From VAZQ01 sp963744275 (lineage in GTDB: Bacteria; Pseudomonadota; Alphaproteobacteria; Rhizobiales; Xanthobacteraceae): a stretch of DNA of 64,000 nt. This document shows positions 27,422 through 35,948 of the stretch, piece after piece (position 1 is the stretch's first letter; every line of letters starts with the position of its first letter). The translations under genes were made by a program, and so were the position numbers. The DNA is taken from NCBI GenBank assembly GCA_963744275.1, contig CAVUSX010000019.1:186001-250000 (forward strand). Direction: 5' to 3'. A model generated the notes under the pieces. The model ran no database searches, was not told the DNA's origin, and saw only the letters and a program-made list of their open reading frames with translations.

Positions 27422-29086
27422 TCAATACACATCTTGCTGATAGCGCCCGCTTTTCTTGAGCTCGGCCACGAAGCCGATGGCCTCGTTGGTCGAGCGCAGC
27501 CCGAAGGCGGCGACGATCTCGATCAGCGCCGTCTCCACGTCCTTGGCCATGCGCTTGGCGTCGCCGCAGACATAGAGGTGTGCGCCCTCGGCGAGCCAGG
27601 CCCACAGATCGCGCCCGACGTCGCGCATGCGATCCTGGACATAGATTTTCTCGGCGGCGTCGCGCGACCAGGCCAGCGTCAGGCGGGTGAGCACGCGGTT
27701 GGCCTTCATGCCGGCGAGCTCGTCCTCGTAGAAGAAGTCGTAGGCGCTGTGCTGATGCCCGAAGAACAGCCAATTGCGTCCCGGCGCCTTGGTGGCCATG
27801 CGCTCGTGCAGGAAGGCGCGGAACGGCGCCACCCCGGTTCCGGGCCCGATCATGATGATGGGCACGCTCGGATCGGCCGGCAGCGCGAAGTGCTGCGCCC
27901 GCTGCACATAGGCCCGCACCTTGGTGCCGGGCGCGATGCGATCGGCGAAGAACGTCGAAGCGACCCCGAGCCGCGTGCGCTTGCCGATCGGGTAGCGGAC
28001 CGCATCGACGGTGAGGGCGAGGCGATGCGGATCGACCTTGGGCGAGGAGGCGATCGAGTAGAGCCGCGGCTGCAACGGATCGAGCGCCTCGATGAAGGCC
28101 TCCGGATCGGGGCGGGTACCGCGGAATTTTTCGATCGCCGCCAGCACGTCGAGAGTCTCGGCATCGCCGTCGGGATTTTCCCCGCTCGAAAGCGCCTTTG
28201 CGGCCTGCCGCCGCGTGCCGCCGGTGATGTAGGAGTAAAGCTGGAACAGCATGTCGGGCGCCGGCTCCGAGCGAGACGCCGTCGATGAGAACCTCGCGCA
28301 GCGTGCGCCCGCCGATCGGAAAATCCGCCGGCGCCCCGAGCGCCGCGATCACCGCATCGGCGAGGGCGGGATCGTTGGCCGGAAACACGCCGAAGGAATC
28401 CCCACCACGTACTCGATGCCGGAATCCTTGAGGTCGAGCTCGACGTGCCAGGTCTCCTTGGCGGATCCGGGCTTGTTGAGACGCGTGCGGGACAGAAAGG
28501 TGGCGGTCGCCGGATTGTCGCGCGAGCGGCCGGCCGCGACCTTGGGAACCGCGACAGCTGGCGCCGCCGCTTCCGCGCCGACCGCGAGGGGCGGCGCCTT
28601 GGCGACGACTCGGCTGGCGCCAGCGGCTGGCGTGCCGAACTCCGCATACAGCGTCTTGAGCATGCGGGCGGTTTCCTTGCCGCCCGGCACGCACAGGTTC
28701 AGCCGCTCCTCGGTCTTGCGCGATATGGCCTCGGAATAGTCCTGGCAATTGTAGCCGCACTGGCCGCAATCCTGCTGCGCCATGGCGGCCATCAGGCGCC
28801 GGCGCAGCGGCCGGCCTTCGGCGAGCTTCATGCGCTCGGCCAATGGCAGGGTTTGATCGTGCCAGGGCGCTTCCCCGTCGTCGCCGTCGGCGAGCGGGTC
28901 CTTCGCTGCCGGCAATGCGCCCGCCATCAGGGCGGCGGATTGCGCCGGCGACAACGGCGTGACCGCGCTGCCCTCGACCGAGATCAGGCCGGCGAAGAAG
29001 CCGTTGAGCCAGGCGCGCTGCTCGGGCGTGAACGGCGCGCTTTCCGGCAGCAGGGAGAGCGGCTGCGGAGGCGGTGCGAAGCTCAT
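27422..29086 (-). CDS. CysJ/FNR-type flavoprotein reductase with N-terminal 4Fe-4S domain (two frameshifts)
   Basis: About 554 residues. After a helical N-terminus (FTPEQRAWLNGFFAGL) comes a 4Fe-4S domain like PF04060: DCGQCGYNCQDYSEAI and LNLCVPGG (residues about 105-140). A CysJ-type FAD/NADPH module follows: RLYSIASSP (FAD), IGPGTGVAPFRAFLHER, LFFGHQHSAYDFFY and LYVCGDAKRMAKDVE (NADPH). There is no flavodoxin domain, unlike CysJ. It would pass electrons from NADPH via FAD and the cluster to NasA or NirA. Breaks near 28398 (one G lost) and 28262 (one base extra). It overlaps nirA by four bases (ATGA). It is comparable to flp of Bradyrhizobium. Confidence 0.82.
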
Positions 29087-30885
29087 GATACCAGCTCCGG
29101 CGCGCTCATTTGCTTGATGGCGGCATCGTCATGGCGGCGCGTGAAGGCCAGAAAGGTTTCGTCCTTCGAGGCGCGCCCGGCCAGATAGGCCTTGAGCAAA
29201 CGCTCGATGGTGGCCGGCACGTCGGTCGCCTTGACGTCGCGATGGATCTCGCGCGCCAGCGCCGCGTCGGGCCCGAAGCCGCCGCCCACCAGAACGTGGT
29301 AGCCCTCGATCTGCTCGCTGTCCTCGGTCTCCTGCACCTTGCAGGCGAGGAGCCCGATGTCGCCGATATAGTGCTGCGCGCAGGAATGATGGCAGCCGGT
29401 CAGGTGGATGTTGATCGGCGCGTCGAGCTCGACGCGCGCCTCGCACCAGCGCGCGATCTCCTCGGCATGACCCTTGGTGTCGGAGGCGGCGAATTTGCAG
29501 CCCATGTTGCCGGTGCAGGCGACCAGGCCGGCGCGGATCGCGTTGGTGCTGGTCGAGAGCCCGAGCGCCTCGATGGCGCCGACCGCCTGCCCGATGCGCT
29601 GCGCCGGAACGCCGGAGATGAGCAGGTTCTGCCAGACCGTGAGGCGAAGCTCGCCGTCGCCGAAGTCGCGCGCCACGCCGGCGAGCCCGTGCATCTGCGC
29701 GACCGTGAGCTTGCCGACCGGCAGCACCACTCCGATCCAATTGAGCCCGTCCTGCTTCTGCGGGTGCACCCCGATATGGGCGGCGCGATCGAAGGCCGGG
29801 CGCGGCTCCAGCGCCTGCGCCTGGACGCGCGTCAGCGGGCGGCCGAGCTTCTCCTCGACCAAACCGAGGAACTTCTCCATGCCGAAGCGGTCGAGCACGT
29901 ATTTGAGCCGTGCCTTGAGCCGGTTGGTGCGGTCGCCGTGATCGATGAAGACCCGCACCACCGCATCCGCCACCTGTGTGGCCTCGGCCGGCTTCACCAC
30001 CACGCCGGTCTCGCGGCCGAAATCCTTGTGTCCGGTGATGCCGCCGAGCAGCAGCCGAAACCAGACGCCGGGCGCGAGCCCGAAGCCGTCCTTCACGGCG
30101 ACCGCCTGGAAGCCGATATCGTTGGTGTCCTCCAGCACCGGGATGATGCCGCCGCCGTCGAACCCGACATTGAACTTGCGCGGCAGGCCGTAGAGCGCGC
30201 GCTCGTTGAGAATGTGGAAATGCCATTCGCGCGCATACGGCCGGGTGTCGATCAGCTCCTGCGGATCGATGCCGGCCGTCGGCGTGCCGGTGACGTTGCG
30301 GATATTGTCGGCGCCGGAGCCGCGCGAGCACAGGCCGAGATCGAGAATGCCCTCCACCATGGCGACCGCGTTCTTGGGCTCGATCTCGCGCACCTGCAGG
30401 TTGGCGCGGGTGGTGACATGGGCGTAGCCGCCACCATGACGCTGCGCCAGGTCGGCCAGGCCGGCGAATTGCCAATGGGTCAGGATGCCGTTGGGGATGC
30501 GCAGCCGGCACATGTAGGACTTCTGGTTGGGGGCGACGTAGAACAGGCCGAAAAACCGCCAGCGGAAATTGTCGTCGGGCTTGGGCGGCTCGTTGGCGGC
30601 GGCCTGGGCCTTGAGGCGCTCATAACAGTCGAGCGGGTTGAGCTCGCGCTTGAACTTTTCCTGGTCGCAGAGCTTCTTTCCTTCTTCAAGCACGCGATCC
30701 TGCGCCTTGATGTGCACCGCGTCCGGGCCGACCGGCTCCGCCTGCGCCTTGGCGGGGGCCGCGGCCGGCACGCGCGCCGCGCTCAACTGGTGCGCGGCGC
30801 GTCCCACGTTCAGGCCGGACGCGAAGCCTTCGAGATAGCGCTTCTGCTCGTCGCTGAAGTCGGCACTCGGCGCGATATCCGCCAT
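29083..30885 (-). CDS. nirA: Assimilatory nitrite reductase (ferredoxin-type, siroheme)
   Basis: An intact 600-residue enzyme reducing nitrite to ammonium with six electrons. Two ferrodoxin-like/siroheme half-repeats are seen: the first with YMCRLRIPNGILTHWQFAGLADL and VREIEPKN; the second with the cluster ligands CTGNMGCKFA (C-x5-C) and GCHHSCAQHYIGDIGLL (C-x3-C), the four cysteines that bridge siroheme and 4Fe-4S. The N-terminal 70 residues are an Ala/Pro-rich extension. The start at 30885 has a GAGAGA site. The electron donor may be ferredoxin or the adjoining iron-sulfur flavoprotein. It is the one long gene of the cluster with no frame break. Confidence 0.95.
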   Translation of the reverse strand: MADIAPSADFSDEQKRYLEGFASGLNVGRAAHQLSAARVPAAAPAKAQAEPVGPDAVHIKAQDRVLEEGKKLCDQEKFKRELNPLDCYERLKAQAAANEPPKPDDNFRWRFFGLFYVAPNQKSYMCRLRIPNGILTHWQFAGLADLAQRHGGGYAHVTTRANLQVREIEPKNAVAMVEGILDLGLCSRGSGADNIRNVTGTPTAGIDPQELIDTRPYAREWHFHILNERALYGLPRKFNVGFDGGGIIPVLEDTNDIGFQAVAVKDGFGLAPGVWFRLLLGGITGHKDFGRETGVVVKPAEATQVADAVVRVFIDHGDRTNRLKARLKYVLDRFGMEKFLGLVEEKLGRPLTRVQAQALEPRPAFDRAAHIGVHPQKQDGLNWIGVVLPVGKLTVAQMHGLAGVARDFGDGELRLTVWQNLLISGVPAQRIGQAVGAIEALGLSTSTNAIRAGLVACTGNMGCKFAASDTKGHAEEIARWCEARVELDAPINIHLTGCHHSCAQHYIGDIGLLACKVQETEDSEQIEGYHVLVGGGFGPDAALAREIHRDVKATDVPATIERLLKAYLAGRASKDETFLAFTRRHDDAAIKQMSAPELVS

Positions 30886-30959
30886 TTCAGTCTCTCTCCG
30901 CTGTCGCGTCGGTCCGCTGCCGCGTCACTCGGCCGGAACCTTGGCCGCCATGGCATCCG

Positions 30960-31772
30960 TCATGGAATTGGACTCGGGTGCAGCCCGGGTGCCGGCTTGT
31001 AGGTGGCGTAGAGGGCGAGGCCGGTGAAGGTGAAGCCGCCCACCAGATTGCCCAGCGTCACCGGAATTTGGTTCCACAGCCACCAATCCGAGACCGTGAC
31101 CTTGGCGCCCATCAGCATTCCGGTCGGGATGATGAACATGTTCACCACCGTGTGCTCGAAGCCCTGGGCGAAGAAGACCGAGATCGGGAGCCAGGCGCCG
31201 ACCAGCTTGCCGACGGTCGAGGACGACGTCATGGCCATGACGACGCCGAAGCAGACGAGCCAGTTGCACAGCATCGCCTTCACGAAGGCGACCGTCATGC
31301 CGGCGGCGCCCAGCGCCTGGTAGCCGATGGTCTTGGCTTCCGCGGTGGCGACGATGCGGGCCGCGACCCCGGTCGGCTCGGTGTGCCAGAAATTGGTGAG
31401 CACGATGGCGAGCAGGACCCCGTAGGCGATGCTGCCGAGGAGGTTGCCGAGGAACACCCATCCCCAGTTCGCGATCACCGCTCCCATCGAGGACCGGCCT
31501 TCCAGGGCCGCCAACGGCAGCAGCGCGAAGCTGCCGGTGACGAGCTCGAGCCCGAGAATGACGATCATCACCAGGCCGACCGGAAAGATGAGGGCTCCGA
31601 CCAACGGTTGGCCAGTGGTGACCGCCGCCGTAAAGGCGAAGCTGGTGGCGGTGCCCAACAACGCGCCGGAGAGCGCGCCGCGGATCAACAGATCGCGCGG
31701 CGACAGCGAGAGCTTGGTGCGGCTCGCTTCAATCATCGCCTTCACGACCTCGGCAGGCTTCACGTAGTCCAT
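30960..31772 (-). CDS. Formate/nitrite transporter family channel (NirC-like)
   Basis: A 270-residue FNT protein with six transmembrane helices and an AGGAG ribosome-binding site before the ATG. Family marks include the first loop ASFAFTAAV region, the LGLELVTGSFALLPL helix and the LGNLLGSIAYG and CNWLVCFGVVMAM segments, with FEHTVVNMF (pore His). FNT channels carry formate, nitrite or related anions; next to nirA and narK, nitrite is the likely cargo. The end is uncertain: shifting one base near 30985 would give a different C-terminus, ending AAKVPAE at 30925. Spacing to nirA is 74 bases. Confidence 0.88.
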   Translation of the reverse strand: MDYVKPAEVVKAMIEASRTKLSLSPRDLLIRGALSGALLGTATSFAFTAAVTTGQPLVGALIFPVGLVMIVILGLELVTGSFALLPLAALEGRSSMGAVIANWGWVFLGNLLGSIAYGVLLAIVLTNFWHTEPTGVAARIVATAEAKTIGYQALGAAGMTVAFVKAMLCNWLVCFGVVMAMTSSSTVGKLVGAWLPISVFFAQGFEHTVVNMFIIPTGMLMGAKVTVSDWWLWNQIPVTLGNLVGGFTFTGLALYATYKPAPGLHPSPIP

Positions 31773-31835
31773 TTGCGGCTCCTTGGTTGTTCGACGCGTC
31801 TTTCGGATTTCGTTTTGCTCGAGGAAAAATCCCGT

Positions 31836-32261
31836 TCACTCGGCGGCTTGCGTGCGGCCGTAGGCCTCGCCGATCATGTATTGCGAGAGCGTCCCGTAAG
31901 CCGCCGACCAGGCGGCTGCCACATCGCTCGACCAGCGCTCCCCGAGACCGCGCTCGAGCGTCCACAGCAGCGCCGCGCCGACCAAATCGTAGTGCTCGGG
32001 CTTCACGCCCCAGCCCACATGGCGCTTGGCGAGGGCGCTTGCCGCCGGCAGGACGGTCTCGATATTGCCGAGCCCGCCGACCACGACCGCGAGCGTCGCC
32101 ATCAGCTTGCGGCGCTGCTCCGCCATGTCGCCGTGGAACAGCGGTTTCACCGCGGGCGCGGTCTCGAACAATCGATCGTAGAATAGAGTGGCGGCCGTAT
32201 CGGCGATGGGCGCGACCTGGCCGAAGCTTTGTTGCACCAGCTTGACTTGCTCGGGAGTCAT
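31836..32261 (-). CDS. Single-domain bacterial hemoglobin (Bjgb-like)
   Basis: A 141-residue globin starting MTPEQVKLVQQSFGQVAPIAD with an AGGAG site. It follows the flavohemoglobin globin-domain pattern: LFYDRLFETAP with the distal Tyr, a Gln/Arg helix E region (MAEQRRKLM), the proximal His in AKRHVGWGVKPEHY, and ALLWTLERGLG. No reductase domain follows, as in Bjgb of Bradyrhizobium diazoefficiens, where the globin sits in the narK-bjgb-flp-nasC operon and protects against nitric oxide. The same gene order here (narK, globin, ... reductase, nasA) supports that role. Confidence 0.9.
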   Translation of the reverse strand: MTPEQVKLVQQSFGQVAPIADTAATLFYDRLFETAPAVKPLFHGDMAEQRRKLMATLAVVVGGLGNIETVLPAASALAKRHVGWGVKPEHYDLVGAALLWTLERGLGERWSSDVAAAWSAAYGTLSQYMIGEAYGRTQAAE

Positions 32262-32365
32262 TTCACGTCTCCTTGCATGTTCGCTTGATCCGATGCCATG
32301 GCTCGGTGGACACGCCGGCCGGCGATTGCAGTGCGCTCGGCCGGTGGTCGCTGTTTATGCCGGCC

Positions 32366-33749
32366 TCACACACGTGCCTCGGCGAGATTTGCCGTGCTCG
32401 GCGAATAGCTCTTGCGCAGATAGCACCACCACGTCAGCCCGAGGCAGGTCGCGTAGAATGCCAGGTAGATGGCGAGCGCCAGATGCGGGCCGCCGGTTGC
32501 GGCGATCGACGCGCCGAAGCCGCGCGGGATCAAGTAGCCGCCGCAGGCGCCGACGGCGCCGATGAAGCCGAGCGCGGCGCCGCTTTCGATGCTGGCCGTG
32601 TGCAAAGCGAGCGCGCGGCCTTGCTCCCCCGATCCCTTTGCCTTCTGAAGGTTCTCTTGGCGGAAGATCGACGGGATCATCCGGTAGGTCGAGCCGTTGC
32701 CGATACCGGTGGTGACGAACAGAATGAGGAACATCGTCAGAAAGCCGGCAAAGTCCTTGATATCCACGAAGTACATGACTCCGATCGTCGCGGCCCCCAT
32801 GGCGATGAAATTCCAGAACGTCACGATCGCGCCGCCGACTTTGTCGGCGAGCAGGCCGCCGAGCGGACGCGAGAGCGAGCCCACGAGCGGTCCCAGGAAC
32901 GCGACCGCGATGGTGATCTCGGGGAACTGGGTCTTCATCAGCAGCGGAAACGCGGCCGAGTAGCCGATGAAGGAGCCGAAGGTCCCGATGTAGATGTAGG
33001 ACATGATCCAGGTATGCCGGCGCCCGACGATGGCGAGCTGGTCTTTGAAGGTCGAGCGTGCCGAGGTGAGGTTGTTCATGAAGAGAACCGCGCCGGTCAC
33101 CGCGATGACGAGCGGCAGCAGCCACATCAGGCCGGCATTCTGCAGGTAGATGCCGCCCGAGGTGGGCGTTGCCTGGTAGAGATTGACGAGGCCGACCCCC
33201 AGCAGGATCGGCGTCAGCAGCTGTACGCCACTGACACCGATGTTCCCGCCGGCCGCGTTCAAGCCGAGCGCCCAGCCCTTCATGCGGTCCGGGTAGAAGA
33301 AGGAGATGTTGGTCATGCTCGAGGCGAAGTTGCCGCCGCCCAGGCCCGCCGTCGCGGATATCAACAGCATCAGGCCAGAACGGCGTGTCGGGCTGGGTCA
33401 CGAAATACGCGAGCGCGATCGTCGGAATGAACAGCGCCGCCACGCTGAAGATCGTCCAGTTCCGGCCGCCGAACGTCGTCACCGCGAACGTGTAGGGAAA
33501 CCGCATGAGCGAGCCGATCAGTCCGGGCAGGGCCACGAGCTGAAACAGCTGGTCGGTGGTGTAGTGAAAGCCGGCCTGCGGCAATTTGGTCGCGACGATG
33601 CTCCAGATGAGCCAGATCGAGAAACCGATATGCTCGGCGACGATCGACCAGATCAAATTGCGTCGGGCGATGAATTTGCCCTTGGGGTTCCAGAACTTCT
33701 CATCCTCCGGATTCCAGTCCGAAATCCAAGTGGTGGCGCGCTCGCTCAT
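32366..33749 (-). CDS. narK: Nitrate/nitrite transporter NarK (one frameshift)
   Basis: About 460 residues, MFS nitrate/nitrite porter family. The start MSERATTWISDWNPEDEKFW at 33749 follows GGAAAG. NNP signatures: GLGGGNFASSM (G-x3-G-x-N-F nitrate signature 1) in helix 5 and GNGSTYRMIPSIF with a conserved Arg in the second half. The frame breaks once near 33366 (PFW then a shift); removing one base gives PFWLMLLISATAGLG. It moves nitrate in and possibly nitrite out. It is the first gene of the operon, preceded by a sigma-54-like promoter and a leader terminator. Confidence 0.88.
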
Positions 33750-33807
33750 CGGAGACTTTCCCTGGTTCGAATGATCGCCACGTCTTCCCCGGCGCGTCCC
33801 CGTGGCC

Positions 33808-33858
33808 AAAAAAAACCGCAGCCTGATAGGGCGCTATGCGCTCCCTCCCAGACAGCGG
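33808..33858 (-). terminator. Intrinsic terminator in the narK leader (attenuator)
   Basis: On the minus strand, CCGCTGTCTG (33858-33849) pairs with CAGGCTGCGG (33825-33816) with one mismatch and one G-T pair, and an inner GCGC-ATA-GCGC stem fits in the loop. It is followed directly by eight T (33815-33808). It ends 58 bases before the narK start codon, so it must be read through for expression, as in NasT/NasR antitermination. Confidence 0.7.
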
Positions 33859-33893
33859 CGTTGCTATGTCGGCCCGTCGTTGGACCAATAGGT

Positions 33894-33912
33894 GCCGCGG
33901 ATCGACCGCGGC
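33894..33912 (-). promoter_or_regulatory. Stable hairpin upstream of the narK leader terminator
   Basis: GCCGCGG and CCGCGGC arms (seven perfect G-C pairs) enclose a five-base loop TCGAT on the transcribed strand. It lies between the predicted start site (about 33924) and the terminator, where an ANTAR protein's RNA target would be expected. The exact NasT-binding form, usually a six-base loop, could not be confirmed. Confidence 0.45.
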
Positions 33913-33933
33913 GCCGTCACGATCCAACGTTGA

Positions 33934-33949
33934 TACAAGCTTCGTGCCA
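33934..33949 (-). promoter_or_regulatory. Sigma-54 (RpoN) promoter of narK
   Basis: On the minus strand TTGGCACGAAGCTTGTAT contains TGGCACG-N4-TTGT, matching the consensus TGGCACG-N4-TTGC in every position but the last, with the correct spacing between the -24 GG and the -12 G. Transcription would start about 33924, 175 bases before narK. This fits NtrC-type nitrogen control. Confidence 0.65.
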
Positions 33950-34104
33950 ACTCAGGATACGGCGGAAAAGTCGCTTTTTATCAATGGCTTAAAGTGATTA
34001 GGTGCGGAGTTGAGAAAACGTTAACGATGCCGATTTTGATTAGTCGGATTGCAAACGATGCGGCAATTTTGTGCAGTGCAAAAAACAGGCAGACGGTGAT
34101 TAAA

Positions 34105-35293
34105 TTACGCCGGCGGATGTTTGTTTTTCCACGCCGCGATCTGCGCAGCGATGTCGTCGGGGTCGAACGGCGGCCCGGCGAAGGCGCCGATGCCGTCGGC
34201 CGGCTCGCCCGTGAGGTCCGGTTTGCCGTCGTCGAGCGCGGCATCGAAGAGGTCGGGACGGAAGACCGCTTTTGCTGCGGCCAGCATCTCGGCCGAGAGC
34301 GGCGCCTGTCCCCAACGCACCATCTGGGCATAGAGCCATGCGGCCTGCACGGTGTCGGGCCGCGCCGCGCCCTTGCGGCCGACCAGCAGATAGCGCTCGC
34401 TCGCGCGCACCGCGCCGTCCGGGGCGATCTTGACGCGGCCATCGAGCGTGCGCCGGACCACCTCGCGCGTCGACGCCGATGCGGTTGGGCGCAGCCAGGA
34501 TGGCGCTGACCTCCTCGCGGTTGGCGGTGTCCTCGACGAAGGCGGCGGCGCGGCGATGGGCGCGCACCAGGCGCGTCAGCGTTTGCGCATGCTCCTGCGC
34601 CCAGCGGCTGCGCACCGCCAGGAGCTTCTCGGTGGCGCGCGCGAGAATTTCCGAGCCGAAATGCAGGATGCGGCCGACCCCGAGATCGACCGCGACCGCG
34701 TTCCACGGCGCTCCCACGCAAAAGGCATCCACCTGCTTGCTGGCCAGGCTGTCCACCATATAGGGCGGCGGCAACACCACCAGCCGGACATCCTCTTCGG
34801 GATCGACGCCGCCGGCCGCCATCCAGAACCGCAGCAGGTAATTGTGCGAGGAGAACGGAAAGCTCATGCCGAAGGTGAGCGGCTCCTCGCCCTTGCGCTT
34901 GCGCTGCGCGGCGACGCGCGCCAGTGCCCGCGCCGACACCAGCGGTGCCGCGATGTCACCGTCGGCCGCAGCCGCGAGCGCCGCGTGCAGGCCGGGCGAC
35001 ACCGTGATGGCATTGCCGTTCACCCCGAGCGCGAACGGCGCGATGATCGGCACCTTGACGTGACCGAGACCCAGGCTCGAGGCGATCGCCACCGGGGCCA
35101 GCAGATGGGCGGCATCGAAAATGCCGATATTGAGCTTGTCGCGCACGTTCGACCAGGAGACCTCGCGCACCAGCTCGACATCGAGCCCTTCGGCTTTGGT
35201 GAAGCCGCGGTCGACCGCCACCATCAGGGCGGCCGCGTCGCAGAGCGGGATGAAGCCGATGCGCAACCGCTCATGGTTCGCGGCTTGGCTCAT
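34105..35293 (-). CDS. nasS: NasS nitrate/nitrite sensor (NrtA/CmpA-like binding protein; one frameshift)
   Basis: About 395 residues, no signal peptide, starting MSQAANHERLRIGFIPLCDA, so it works in the cytoplasm. It has the NrtA/SsuA binding fold: LMVAVDRGFTKAEGLDVEL, SWSNVRDKLNIGIFDAAHLLAP, VDAFCVGAPWNAVAVDLGVG. The frame breaks once near 34470 and resumes EVVRRTLDGRVKIAPDG to the end KNKHPPA. In the NasS-NasT system NasS holds NasT when nitrate is absent and releases it when nitrate or nitrite binds. Its ATG overlaps the nasT stop (ATGA), so the two are coupled. Confidence 0.88.
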
Positions 35294-35875
35294 TTGAGCA
35301 TCTCCGCTGCGGTGACCACCGACTGGGCGACCTCGGCGATCTTGCGGTTCTCGTTCATCGCCGTTTTGCGCAGCAGCGCATAGGCGTCCTCCTCCGAGAT
35401 CTTCTTCACCTTCATCAGAATGCCCTTGGCGCGGTCGATCACCTTGCGCTCCTCGAGCGCCGACTTGGTCTTCTCGAGCTCGGTCTGCAGCCGCGAGAAG
35501 GCGTAGAAGCGCGAGATGCACAGATCGAGAATATGCTTCACCCGCTCCTTGCGCAGCCCGTCCACGATATAGGCCGAAACGCCGGCATCGACCGAAGCCT
35601 GGATGGACGCCGAGTCGCTCTGATCGACGAACATCGCGATCGGCCGTTTCACGGCGCGGCTCACCTGGAACATCTGCTCGAGCACGTCGCGGCTGGGATT
35701 TTCCAGATCGATGAGAATGACGTCCGGATCGATGGCGTAGACGCGCGCCAGCAGGTTGGCGGTTTCATCGAGCCGCAGCACCTGGCGTGAATCCGGCCTC
35801 GCGCAGCCCGTCGGCGAGGATCGCCGCCCGCACCGGGTTTTCGTCGACGATCACGATTTTCAGCAGAGGGTCCAT
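35290..35875 (-). CDS. nasT: NasT ANTAR-domain antiterminator (one frameshift)
   Basis: About 194 residues. The start MDPLLKIVIVDENPVRAAIL at 35875 is a receiver-like domain; one extra base near 35788 shifts the frame, which resumes TANLLARVYAIDPDVILIDL. The C-terminal ANTAR domain (SRLQTELEKTKSALEERKVIDRAKGILM... DAYALLRKTAMNENRKIAEVAQSVV) binds paired RNA hairpins and blocks leader terminators. The likely target is the narK leader 1.5 kb downstream. It lies 73 bases after the CoxL-like gene on the same strand. Confidence 0.9.
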
Positions 35876-35948
35876 GGACACGCGGCAAAGGAGAGGGCAG
35901 GCCGCAGGGTAGACGCCATATCGGCGGTGCCGCAATTGCGCGACGATC

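Noticed and set aside
29110..31002. 630-residue plus-strand frame opposite nirA
   Set aside because: The intact nirA on the minus strand has all siroheme and cluster motifs; the plus frame has none and ignores operon structure.
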